From Acidimicrobiales bacterium (GTDB taxonomy: Bacteria; Actinomycetota; Acidimicrobiia; Acidimicrobiales; Acidimicrobilacustridaceae): 14,645 bases of DNA. Under the pieces are notes generated by a model. The model saw nothing but the letters and a program-made list of their open reading frames with translations, was not told where the DNA came from and made no database searches. The stretch is taken from assembly GCA_023264135.1 (NCBI GenBank), contig JALQSZ010000013.1, forward strand, positions 1 to 14,645, in the 5' to 3' direction. A program made the position numbers and the translations under genes. Below, piece after piece: positions 1-6,346 of this stretch (its first letter is position 1; each line of letters opens with the position of its first letter).

Positions 1-793
1 CGAAACGTTCGCCGTTGATGTCGCGAATGAGTGCGCCGTGGCCGCGCAAAGCTTCGGACAAAAGCGGTCGAGGCATTCGTGGATGATGAAGCGCAGTGGG
101 ATGAAATTGCACAAACTCAACGTCGGCAACCGCTGCTCCTGCGCGCAGTGCCATTGCAATGCCATCGCCAGTCGCTTCGAGCGGATTCGTGGTGACAGAA
201 AAGATTTGCCCTGCTCCACCTGATGCGAGCAAGACATTGCGGGCCCGCACCGTTTCGATAGATCCGTTGGCGAGCGCAGCACGAACACCAACACAACGAC
301 CGTTTTCGAGAACAAGGTCGAGAGCAAAAGCATGTTCGTGAATTTCGGTTGCTTCGCTACGCACCGCAGCAACAAGTGCTCGTTCGATTTCCGCACCGGT
401 TGCCACACCACCGGCGTGCACGATTCGAGGAAGCGAATGTCCGCCTTCACGTGCAAGTTCAAACTTGCCATCGGCGTCTCGGTCGAAGCGTGCGCCTAAC
501 GCAACAAGATCACGAACACGAACGGGACCTTCTTCAACGAGCACCCGAACCGCATCGACATCGCAGAGACCTGCGCCGGCGGCGAGCGTGTCGGCCAGAT
601 GAAGATCGGTGGAGTCGGGATCGCCGCCGAGCACCGCGGCAACGCCGCCTTGTGCCCATCGAGTTGTCGACTGCTCGAGCGGACCTTTGGTGAGTACACC
701 GACGCGAACTCCAGGCTGGGCTGCTGCCCGCACTGCAGCAGAGAGTCCGGCCACGCCGGAACCCACCACGAGAAGATCGAGTTCAGCGGTCAC
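1..793 (-). CDS. nadB: L-aspartate oxidase NadB (N-terminal part, cut by window edge)
   Basis: NadB is an FAD flavoprotein that oxidises L-aspartate to iminoaspartate, which NadA turns into quinolinate for NAD synthesis in the cytoplasm. About 264 residues are visible. The N-terminus carries a dinucleotide-binding fold (VVGSGVAGLSAA, about residues 9-20), followed by the NadB-typical TRWAQGGVAA near 44-53, HAGGVATGAEIERAL near 126-140, and FVQFHPTAL, whose His corresponds to the substrate-binding His of E. coli NadB (from family knowledge). The C-terminal half, including the capping-domain His and Arg, lies beyond position 1. I chose the GTG at 793 because it directly precedes the FAD motif and no nearby upstream in-frame start exists; no clear Shine-Dalgarno is seen. 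It starts 28 nt after panD, and both enzymes consume aspartate. The succinate dehydrogenase/fumarate reductase flavoprotein family is related, but these motifs fit NadB better. Confidence 0.93.
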   Translation of the reverse strand, partial: MTAELDLLVVGSGVAGLSAAVRAAAQPGVRVGVLTKGPLEQSTTRWAQGGVAAVLGGDPDSTDLHLADTLAAGAGLCDVDAVRVLVEEGPVRVRDLVALGARFDRDADGKFELAREGGHSLPRIVHAGGVATGAEIERALVAAVRSEATEIHEHAFALDLVLENGRCVGVRAALANGSIETVRARNVLLASGGAGQIFSVTTNPLEATGDGIAMALRAGAAVADVEFVQFHPTALHHPRMPRPLLSEALRGHGALIRDINGERF

Positions 794-821
794 AGAGAAG
801 CAGTCTGACCGAAGAACGGCC

Positions 822-1220
822 TCAGGCCCGGAATCGAACGGGAGATTCTTCGGCCGCGATTGTGACGGCCTCGAATTCATCGATGATTCTGTTCGTTCCG
901 TCGACATGCACAACTCGGGGCGTGTACGCATCGAGTTCGGCGTCTTCGTAATCGGCGTAGGTGATGATGATGATGCGATCGCCCGGCTGCACCAATCGGG
1001 CCGCGGCACCGTTTAGGCACACCGTGCCTGGTCCGCCCGGAATCGCGTAGGTCTCAAACCGCGCGCCGTTGTCGATGTCGACAACCTGCACTTGTTCCCA
1101 CTCACGAATGTCGGCTTGTTCCATGAGTTCGGTGTCGAGCGTGATCGAACCGACGTAATGAAGATTGGCGTCGGTGATTCGCGCGCGGTGAATCTTCGAC
1201 TTCATCATTCGACGTTGCAC
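822..1220 (-). CDS. panD: Aspartate 1-decarboxylase proenzyme PanD
   Basis: PanD decarboxylates L-aspartate to beta-alanine, the amine half of pantothenate, using a self-made pyruvoyl cofactor. The 132-residue reading has the family core [10 protein letters not shown] (7-16), LHYVGS (20-25) and the [10 protein letters not shown] region. Autocleavage should occur at Gly24-Ser25, exactly the canonical numbering. This supports the GTG start at 1220, as does the AAGGAG six nt upstream; a longer frame reaching 1256 would add 12 unlikely residues. [12 protein letters not shown] and IIITYA near the middle also match the family. Length is close to the roughly 126-139 residues usual for PanD. It follows panC after 53 nt and precedes nadB by 28 nt, all on the same strand, so it is probably co-transcribed with them. 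Confidence 0.96.
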   Translation of the reverse strand: MQRRMMKSKIHRARITDANLHYVGSITLDTELMEQADIREWEQVQVVDIDNGARFETYAIPGGPGTVCLNGAAARLVQPGDRIIIITYADYEDAELDAYTPRVVHVDGTNRIIDEFEAVTIAAEESPVRFRA

Positions 1221-1226
1221 TGTTTG

Positions 1227-1232
1227 CTCCTT
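1227..1232 (-). promoter_or_regulatory. Ribosome binding site deciding the panD start
   Basis: The minus strand reads AAGGAG followed by six nt (CAAACA) and then GTG at 1220. This is the best-placed Shine-Dalgarno in the left half of the window. It favours the GTG start over the upstream start at 1256 and the ATG codons at 1208 and 1205. Confidence 0.75.
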
Positions 1233-1273
1233 CAGCTTGGCGCCGCGTGCGGTCACCGTGCGGGTGTGGGTCT

Positions 1274-2128
1274 CTACGGTACGTCGACACCAAGGTTGTC
1301 GAGCAATCGAGGCGTACCGACCTTGGCCACCATGAGCAGACGAACGGTGGTGCCGCTCACCAATTCCGACGGCGTCACGAGGGACTCTGGGTCGACCACG
1401 ACGGCGTAATCGAGTTCGGCGAGCAGCTCGGCATCGATGATCGACGCCATATGGGCTTCGACCACCTGCGGATCTCGCTCTCCGGCCGAGATCATCGCGG
1501 CTCCCGCCCGAAGCGCTCGGTTCAACACCGTCGCGGCTTCGCGTTCAGGACCAGAGAGATAGATATTTCGACTCGACATCGCCAGTCCGTCGACTTCGCG
1601 AACGATCGGGCATCCGATCACCGTCACCGGCTGATCGAGATCGATCGCCATGCGACGAACAACAGCCAGTTGTTGAAAGTCCTTCTCGCCGAAGTACGCG
1701 CGACACGGTCCCGCGATGTTGAACAACTTTGTCACAACGGTGGTGACGCCATCGAAATGTGTCGGACGGCTCGCGCCCTCCATTCCTGAGGTGAGCTCAT
1801 CGACATGCACGGTGCTCAGCGTTGGTGTTGGGTACATCTCGTCGGTGTTGGGCGTGAAGACGACATCGGCGCCGGCGTCTTCCGCCAGTTCAAGATCTCG
1901 CTCGAGCGGGCGGGGGTACGCGCTGAGATCTTCGCCCGCTCCGAACTGCAACGGATTCACAAAGATCGTGAGCGCAACGACATCGCACTCTTCTGCCGCT
2001 GCACGTAAGAGCGAGAGATGGCCCTCGTGCAATGCCCCCATGGTTGGGACAAGACCAACTGTGCGTCCGAGCGCGCGCACGGTGTCGAGATGCTCGCGAA
2101 ATTCAGACTTCGTGGAGAGAACCAGCAT
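1274..2128 (-). CDS. panC: Pantothenate synthetase PanC
   Basis: PanC condenses pantoate and beta-alanine to pantothenate through a pantoyl-adenylate, using ATP, in the cytoplasm. The 284-residue protein shows the HIGH-type nucleotide motif [10 protein letters not shown] (28-37), FVNPLQFG (56-63), [12 protein letters not shown] (121-132), YFGEKDFQQ (145-153) and the KMSKS-like GLAMSSRN (181-188), all with the family's expected residues. Length is normal. The ATG at 2128 shares its A with the TGA of the upstream DUF2520 gene (TGATG), which points to translational coupling. The next gene, panD, supplies its beta-alanine substrate. No anomaly is seen. Confidence 0.98.
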   Translation of the reverse strand: MLVLSTKSEFREHLDTVRALGRTVGLVPTMGALHEGHLSLLRAAAEECDVVALTIFVNPLQFGAGEDLSAYPRPLERDLELAEDAGADVVFTPNTDEMYPTPTLSTVHVDELTSGMEGASRPTHFDGVTTVVTKLFNIAGPCRAYFGEKDFQQLAVVRRMAIDLDQPVTVIGCPIVREVDGLAMSSRNIYLSGPEREAATVLNRALRAGAAMISAGERDPQVVEAHMASIIDAELLAELDYAVVVDPESLVTPSELVSGTTVRLLMVAKVGTPRLLDNLGVDVP

Positions 2129-2913
2129 CAGCGTTCCAATTCAGAAGGTGTCTGTTGTGCCTCGTCGGCACTGACAGCTCGCGAGTCCACCACGCGTTGA
2201 GCGGCTTCGACCAATGCGTCGTACAACGCGAGTTCTGAGGGGTCGACGGCCTCCCGATGGCGAGCGACGGTTGCCCAATCTCCCCGAGCAACCGGGCCGG
2301 TCAACGCGTCGCGAACGCCCAAGTCTTCGATGTTGTCGATCGTGGCGCGCACGAGTTCGAGATAGGCCTCAAGCGGTACGTCGGCAGTTGCGGCCACCCG
2401 TTCCGCCGATGCAAGCAACGCAACGACATGGTTCGAGGCAATCGCAGCAGCTGCGTGATAGGCCGCGCGGTGGTTGTCATCCACGACAAACGACTGGCCA
2501 CCTAATGCGCTCACAATTGCCGCAACGCGGTTCATTGCTTCATCAGCATTCGCAGCAAGTGCGAACCATGGGCCACGAGACAATCGTTGGGCACCAATTT
2601 CTGCCGTTGGCATTGATGTCAGCGGATGAATCGCGGCATGCAGCGGATGCGCAGCAAGTACGTCGAGACCAACTGCGCCTGAGAGATGAGCAATCACCGT
2701 TGTTGGAACTGGCGTTATTGCGTTCGCGATTTCCGCAATCGCTCCATCGGGTGTTGCAATCAACAAAAGGTCAACACCTTCTGCCGCGTGCGCCAACGAT
2801 TCACCACGACGAATCGGTGCAACCACGTTCCAACCAGCAGCGGCTAACGCTCTCGCGATTGCGCCACCAGCCCGACCCGGTCCGATAACGCGGACCGAGT
2901 AGTTCGAGTTCAT
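2128..2913 (-). CDS. Rossmann-like / DUF2520 NAD(P)-binding protein, candidate ketopantoate reductase
   Basis: This 261-residue protein has an N-terminal dinucleotide-binding motif, VRVIGPGRAGGAIARAL (7-23), with the GxGxxG pattern. A region like 6-phosphogluconate/ketopantoate-type dehydrogenases follows, with LLIATPDGAI (50-59), HLSGAVG (76-82) and HPLTSMP (96-102). The C-terminal half is helical and DUF2520-like (DDNHRAAYHAAAAIASNHV, 145-163; ALTGPVARGD, 203-212). I chose the ATG at 2913 because it overlaps the folK stop by 4 nt (ATGA) and lies just before the Rossmann strand; a longer frame reaching 2973 would add a basic, unconserved leader. An equivalent gene lies beside panC in mycobacteria (Rv3603c next to Rv3602c). 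Position before panC and panD suggests a pantoate-forming oxidoreductase, but this is inference; no experiment on this protein is known to me. Confidence 0.88.
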   Translation of the reverse strand: MNSNYSVRVIGPGRAGGAIARALAAAGWNVVAPIRRGESLAHAAEGVDLLLIATPDGAIAEIANAITPVPTTVIAHLSGAVGLDVLAAHPLHAAIHPLTSMPTAEIGAQRLSRGPWFALAANADEAMNRVAAIVSALGGQSFVVDDNHRAAYHAAAAIASNHVVALLASAERVAATADVPLEAYLELVRATIDNIEDLGVRDALTGPVARGDWATVARHREAVDPSELALYDALVEAAQRVVDSRAVSADEAQQTPSELER

Positions 2914-3374
2914 CCCGGTTCTGCGTCGAGCGGGCCGACGCGATCGACATGACCCTCGGCGCGATCGGCCCAATCGGGGCCCGCGACATCGGGAGCGAGA
3001 TCAGCAAGTGGCGCCATCACGAATCGACGCGAGCGCATGCGCGGATGGGGAACTTCAAGATCAGGTTCAGAGAGTTCAACGCCATCGATCCAGATGATGT
3101 CGACATCGAGTGTGCGCGGACCCCAACGAATCGTGCGGACTCGGTTCGCTGCCGATTCCAATCGGTGACATACCCCGAGAAGTTCCCGTGCGCTCAGATC
3201 GGTATCGAGTTCGATCACGATGTTCAGGAACGGATCCTGATCGGGACCGCCAACAGGTTCGGTGCGGTACACCGGCGACACCGCGACTACGGAATCAAGC
3301 GATGCCACTGCTTCGCGTAGAAGCGACCACGAATCACCCATGTTCGAGCCGAGGCTCAAGAAGGCACGAGACAT
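2910..3374 (-). CDS. folK: HPPK, 6-hydroxymethyl-7,8-dihydropterin pyrophosphokinase FolK
   Basis: FolK transfers pyrophosphate from ATP to 6-hydroxymethyl-7,8-dihydropterin, making the substrate for FolP. The 154-residue sequence has LSLGSNMGD (6-14), YRTEPVGGPDQDPFLN (36-51), the signature RWGPRTLDVDII (83-94) containing the metal-binding DVD aspartates, and PHPRMRSRRFVMAPL (109-123). Its size is typical for a single-domain bacterial HPPK. The ATG at 3374 abuts the folB TGA with no gap, and GGGGA lies about six nt upstream. Its own TGA overlaps the DUF2520 ATG. The separate folB and folK genes match the actinobacterial arrangement. Confidence 0.98.
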   Translation of the reverse strand: MSRAFLSLGSNMGDSWSLLREAVASLDSVVAVSPVYRTEPVGGPDQDPFLNIVIELDTDLSARELLGVCHRLESAANRVRTIRWGPRTLDVDIIWIDGVELSEPDLEVPHPRMRSRRFVMAPLADLAPDVAGPDWADRAEGHVDRVGPLDAEPG

Positions 3375-3740
3375 TCAGCGTCCCCGAGTAATGGTGACGC
3401 CAGAGGTGGCCAATGCCTGGGGCACTGGCGGGCGCAATTTCCGCACCGACACCGTGACCGACAGCGCGCGCGGATCGGCGAGCACCGCATCGGCAAGTTT
3501 CCGCGCGAGATGTTCAAGCAATTGCGGTGTTCCGGTGAGGATCACGTTCTCAACGGCAGCAGTAATTGCGCCGTAATCGAGCGTGTCGTCGAGATTGTCC
3601 GATGCACCAGCAGCGGAAAGATCGGCGACCACATCGAGGTCGACTTCAAGCGGCTGTGCTCGTTCGCGTTCTTCGGGAAGCGCGCCACAAATGCCAGTGA
3701 CGACAAGTCCACGAAGTTCGATTCGATCGGTCGGGGCCAT
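3375..3740 (-). CDS. folB: Dihydroneopterin aldolase FolB
   Basis: FolB splits 7,8-dihydroneopterin into 6-hydroxymethyl-7,8-dihydropterin and glycolaldehyde. The 121-residue protein has the expected ring-forming T-fold sequence: GICGALPEERERAQP (17-30) with the substrate-anchoring glutamates, LDYGAI (54-59) with the conserved Tyr, QLLEHLA (73-79) with the pterin-anchoring Glu, and SVRKLRPPVP (98-107) with the catalytic Lys. The ATG at 3740 has GGAG about ten nt upstream. It starts 15 nt after the phosphatase-like gene. In mycobacteria folP and folB are neighbours without that intervening gene. Confidence 0.97.
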   Translation of the reverse strand: MAPTDRIELRGLVVTGICGALPEERERAQPLEVDLDVVADLSAAGASDNLDDTLDYGAITAAVENVILTGTPQLLEHLARKLADAVLADPRALSVTVSVRKLRPPVPQALATSGVTITRGR

Positions 3741-3755
3741 GGGGGGTGCTCCGGT

Positions 3756-4277
3756 TCAGGCAGACGGCGGGGGAATCGTCTGTGAAATTGCTACCAACTC
3801 TCGGCCGAGAGGGCCGAGTTGGCGCTGCGTTAATTGCTCAATCACGGTAACAACGCGAGGCGGGCTTTCAACCAGCCCGTTCCAGAGCAAGTAGCCAGCG
3901 ATCAGGCCACACACTCGGTCGCTGAGTTCTTCCGCGTGAATGAGAATGCGCTCGCCACGTTCAAGAAGCATGCGCAGTTCAGCAAAGAATGCCGTTTCAA
4001 AAATGCCGAGGTCATCTTCGGGCACCGGTCGGTGACGCCACACAACGCCGAGCTCGTCGTAGTTATGAAGGTTCAGCGGAGCGGTGATCATGGAGATGAC
4101 ACAGGTGAAGCCCTGTTCGCGAACCCAGATGATTTCTTCTTGGCGGCGAACTTTGCGATGGTTCGCGCCATAGCCACCGGGTCGCTCACAGACGGCGAGT
4201 CGCTCGGCGATCACCCAGTGAAAATTGCGGGGTCGGATCCCCTGCGCCCACTTCCCTTTACTGGCCACGGCGCTCAT
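3756..4277 (-). CDS. DUSP23-like dual-specificity phosphatase homologue without catalytic cysteine
   Basis: This 173-residue protein resembles atypical dual-specificity phosphatases of the DUSP23/VHZ type. It has NFHWVIAERLAVCERPGG (18-35, compare the NFSWVLPGRLAG start of human DUSP23), an REQGFTCVISM strand-turn (53-63), DELGVVWRHRPVPEDD (74-89) where the general-acid loop should lie, and ILIHAEELSDRVCGLIAGYL (111-130) at the HCx5R active-site position. His114 and Arg121 are kept, but the nucleophile is Ala115 (codon GCG). The glycines of the phosphate loop are replaced by Glu, Ser and Asp, so cysteine-based catalysis looks impossible. I chose the ATG at 4277 because it overlaps the folP stop by 4 nt (ATGA) and begins just before the conserved part; a longer frame to 4358 runs antiphase inside folP. 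It lies in the folate operon between folP and folB. There is no signal peptide or clear membrane segment. It may be a pseudophosphatase binding a phosphorylated pterin or a regulator; the function is unknown. Confidence 0.85.
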   Translation of the reverse strand: MSAVASKGKWAQGIRPRNFHWVIAERLAVCERPGGYGANHRKVRRQEEIIWVREQGFTCVISMITAPLNLHNYDELGVVWRHRPVPEDDLGIFETAFFAELRMLLERGERILIHAEELSDRVCGLIAGYLLWNGLVESPPRVVTVIEQLTQRQLGPLGRELVAISQTIPPPSA

Positions 4278-5095
4278 GCTGCCACGACTTTGGCCGCTTG
4301 GACGGCGCTTCTGACGTCGTGGGCGCGAATCATGCTCGCTCCAGCGTGCATGGCCCACACCTCGGTGGCGATCGAACCGGCCAAACGATCCGAAGCCGGC
4401 ACAGGTTCATCGACACCATCAGAAGCGGCAAGGAGCCTTCCCAGCATTGCTTTTCTTGAGGTTCCGACAAGCACCGGCCAGCCCAATTCCACGATGCGAT
4501 CGAGGTGCGCGAGCAGGGCCATGTTGTGGGCATCGGTCTTCCCAAATCCGAATCCAGGATCGACCCAAATTTCTTTCACACCGGCCTCTGAAGCGGCCGT
4601 TGCGCGCTCGCGAAGGAACTCGCATACCTCGGAGACGACGTCGTCGTAGTGAGGATCGACCTGCATCGTGCCCGGCTCGCCCTGCATATGCATCGCGATC
4701 CAACCCACACCCAACTCCGCCGCGAGCGGCCAAAGCGAGGCCGACACATCGTTGATGAGCGTTGCACCCGCAGCAACCGCCGCACGAGCAACTTCGGCAT
4801 GACGAGTGTCGATGCTGATCCGACACTGTCCGCTCAAACCTTCGACGACCGGCAGCACACGAGAAAGTTCGGTGTCGATCGAAACCGGCGCAGCACCGGG
4901 CCGCGTTGACTCTCCCCCGATGTCGAGCACCGAGGCGCCTTCTTCAATTAACTGAAGACCATGCGCAATCGCCGAAGCCGGCCCAAGAAATTTTCCGCCG
5001 TCACTAAACGAATCAGGAGTGACGTTGACGATTCCCATCACCAACGGCACGGCTCTCGGAGTACCAACTCCGAGTCGAGGAACAACGTCGGCCAC
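4274..5095 (-). CDS. folP: Dihydropteroate synthase FolP
   Basis: FolP joins p-aminobenzoate to 6-hydroxymethyl-7,8-dihydropterin pyrophosphate to give dihydropteroate; it is the sulfonamide target. The 273-residue TIM-barrel protein has VMGIVNVTPDSFSDGG (19-34), VLDIGGESTRPGA (56-68), SIDTR (94-98), the IND of TLINDVSAS (112-120), WVDPGFGFGKT (177-187), VGTSRKAMLGRL (210-221) and IRAHDV near the C-terminus. The predicted start is GTG at 5095, 2 nt after the folE TAG. It has no good Shine-Dalgarno, so translation probably depends on folE. About 18 residues precede the core, more than in mycobacterial FolP1, so a start slightly downstream (GTG at codon 16) is possible. Its stop overlaps the phosphatase-like gene's ATG. 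Confidence 0.97.
   Translation of the reverse strand: MADVVPRLGVGTPRAVPLVMGIVNVTPDSFSDGGKFLGPASAIAHGLQLIEEGASVLDIGGESTRPGAAPVSIDTELSRVLPVVEGLSGQCRISIDTRHAEVARAAVAAGATLINDVSASLWPLAAELGVGWIAMHMQGEPGTMQVDPHYDDVVSEVCEFLRERATAASEAGVKEIWVDPGFGFGKTDAHNMALLAHLDRIVELGWPVLVGTSRKAMLGRLLAASDGVDEPVPASDRLAGSIATEVWAMHAGASMIRAHDVRSAVQAAKVVAA
5055..5074 (-). repeat. Perfect 8-bp inverted repeat at the folP 5' end
   Basis: The minus strand reads CTCGGAGT, TGGT, ACTCCGAG: a perfect 8-bp stem with a 4-nt loop, 21-40 nt after the first base of the folP GTG. It is inside coding sequence and has no T tract. It could fold in the mRNA near the folE-folP junction and affect coupled translation, or mark the leader of a shorter folP start. 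Chance is also possible. Confidence 0.4.
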
Positions 5096-5097
5096 GA

Positions 5098-5670
5098 CTA
5101 ATCGCGAGCGATGAATCGCATCGCTTCAAATCGCGTCGCTGCGCTTTCACGGAACAGACCACGTACCGCCGAGGTGACCGTGGTCGAACCTGGCTTGCGA
5201 ACACCGCGCATTGACATGCACAGATGCTCAGCTTCGATCACCACAAGAACACCGCGTGGTTGCAGTGTTGATTCCAGTTCATCGGCGATCTGCGCGGTGA
5301 GGCGTTCCTGCACCTGCGGGCGCTTGGCGTACGCATCGACCAAGCGAGCGATCTTTGAAAGTCCGGTCACGCGACCGTCGGTGCCGGGGATGTACGCGAC
5401 ATGCGCCTTGCCCATGAACGGAACGAGATGGTGTTCACACATCGAGGTGAGCGCGATGTCACGGACCATCACCATTTCGTCGTGATTGGCTTCGAACATC
5501 ACCTGCAAATGGCTACGGGGATCATCGCGGAGTCCCGCGAAGACCTCGGCATACATGCGCGCCACACGGTCCGGTGTGTCTTGCAGTCCGTCACGATCGG
5601 GATCTTCACCAATGGCGATGAGGATCTCTTTCACAGCAGCTGAGATTCGGGGAAGATCGACTGGCTCCAT
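5098..5670 (-). CDS. folE: GTP cyclohydrolase I FolE
   Basis: FolE converts GTP to 7,8-dihydroneopterin triphosphate, the first step of folate synthesis. The 190-residue protein has [10 protein letters not shown] (31-40), [21 protein letters not shown] (75-95), the [14 protein letters not shown] helix (107-120) and [19 protein letters not shown] (144-162). Cys78, His81 and Cys151 are the expected zinc ligands, so this is the zinc-dependent type IA enzyme. I chose the ATG at 5670 over the adjacent GTG at 5673 because AGGAG lies six nt before the ATG. It is the first gene of the fol-pan-nad group after a 73-nt gap containing an inverted repeat, so it may have its own promoter. In many actinobacteria ftsH precedes it; here hpt does. 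Confidence 0.98.
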   Translation of the reverse strand: MEPVDLPRISAAVKEILIAIGEDPDRDGLQDTPDRVARMYAEVFAGLRDDPRSHLQVMFEANHDEMVMVRDIALTSMCEHHLVPFMGKAHVAYIPGTDGRVTGLSKIARLVDAYAKRPQVQERLTAQIADELESTLQPRGVLVVIEAEHLCMSMRGVRKPGSTTVTSAVRGLFRESAATRFEAMRFIARD

Positions 5671-5676
5671 CACGGT

Positions 5677-5681
5677 CTCCT
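5677..5681 (-). promoter_or_regulatory. folE ribosome binding site
   Basis: AGGAG on the minus strand is followed by six nt (ACCGTG) and then ATG at 5670. The spacing to the GTG at 5673 would be only three nt, so this site selects the ATG as the folE start. Confidence 0.7.
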
Positions 5682-5701
5682 AACGAGGCGACAAGCACAT
5701 T

Positions 5702-5728
5702 CACGTAAAGGGGAATCGTACTGATTCC
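5702..5728 (-). promoter_or_regulatory. Candidate SigR/SigH-type promoter upstream of folE
   Basis: On the minus strand GGAAT (5728-5724) is followed after 18 nt by CGTG (5705-5702). This is close to the published SigR/SigH pattern GGAAY, N about 16-19, (C)GTT, with one mismatch in the -10 element. A start near 5695 would leave a leader of about 25 nt with the AGGAG before folE. The GGAAT is also one arm of the 5710-5730 inverted repeat, so the match could be a by-product of a terminator hairpin. This is a hypothesis from the sequence pattern only. Confidence 0.25.
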
Positions 5729-5730
5729 CC
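5710..5730 (-). terminator. Hairpin after hpt, possible weak intrinsic terminator or operator
   Basis: The minus strand has GGGGAATC, AGTAC, GATTCCCC: a perfect 8-bp stem with a 5-nt loop, starting 14 nt past the hpt stop and followed by TTTACG. The U tract is only three long, so termination would be inefficient. The symmetry would also suit a dimeric repressor's operator. It marks the only clear transcriptional boundary between the tilS-hpt genes and the folate genes. Confidence 0.5.
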
Positions 5731-5743
5731 AATTGGCAGCGAC

Positions 5744-6325
5744 TCAATGACCGCTTCCGGGGCCTACATAGACCCGAAGATCATCGAGGTTTCGGTAACG
5801 CTCCGCGACATCGAGGCCGTAACCGACAACGAACTCGTCGGGGAGACGGAAGCCTACGTAGCGAAGATCGGGTTCCACCTTCTGCATGCCCTCTTTCAGA
5901 AGGAGCGCACACACTTCAAGACTCGCCGGGTTACGGGCGGCGAGATTCTTACGGAGGTAGTTGAGCGTGAGACCGCTATCGACAATGTCTTCGACGATGA
6001 TGACATCGCGTCCGGTGAGGTCGATGTCGAGATCCTTGACGATGCGCACCACACCACTGGTCTTGGTTGCGGTGCCATAGGACGACACCGCCATGAAGTC
6101 GAGTTCCACCGGCAAGTGGATCGCGCGGGCGATATCGGCCATGAACATGACCGCGCCTTTCAGTACAGCGATAAGCAACGGTGCACGGCCGGAGTAATCC
6201 GCCGTGATCTCTTTGCCGAGTTCAACAATGCGTTGCTGAATCGCTTCATGTGTGACGAGGATCTGACCAAGGTGGGGATCGACATCGGGATGCGGATGTT
6301 CGCTTGCGGACGCGCTTTGGGTCAC
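5744..6325 (-). CDS. hpt: Hypoxanthine(-guanine) phosphoribosyltransferase Hpt
   Basis: Hpt makes IMP or GMP from hypoxanthine or guanine and PRPP in purine salvage. The 193-residue sequence has the LKGA loop (55-58), the SSYG flap (81-84), the PRPP-binding signature VIIVEDIVDSGLT (108-120) and a C-terminal FVVGYGLDVAERYRNL that closes the purine pocket. The start is GTG at 6325, 21 nt after the tilS stop, with only a distant TGAGGT as a possible ribosome site. The N-terminal 20 residues (Ser/His/Pro rich) are not conserved in the family. tilS-hpt adjacency is classic in actinobacteria and Firmicutes, where ftsH usually follows; ftsH does not follow here. Confidence 0.96.
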   Translation of the reverse strand: MTQSASASEHPHPDVDPHLGQILVTHEAIQQRIVELGKEITADYSGRAPLLIAVLKGAVMFMADIARAIHLPVELDFMAVSSYGTATKTSGVVRIVKDLDIDLTGRDVIIVEDIVDSGLTLNYLRKNLAARNPASLEVCALLLKEGMQKVEPDLRYVGFRLPDEFVVGYGLDVAERYRNLDDLRVYVGPGSGH

Positions 6326-6346
6326 GCGGCGAATGTAGTGCAGACC

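Noticed and set aside
1221..1256. Longer panD start at 1256
   Set aside because: The GTG at 1220 has a well-spaced AAGGAG and restores the canonical Gly24-Ser25 cleavage numbering.
2914..2973. N-terminal extension of the DUF2520 protein to a start at 2973
   Set aside because: The added 20 residues are arginine-rich and antiphase to folK; the ATG at 2913 gives a 4-nt overlap and begins just before the Rossmann strand.
3834..4649. Plus-strand open frame across the phosphatase-like gene and folP
   Set aside because: The minus-strand frames contain conserved folP and DSP-fold motifs and an ATGA junction; the plus frame shows none.
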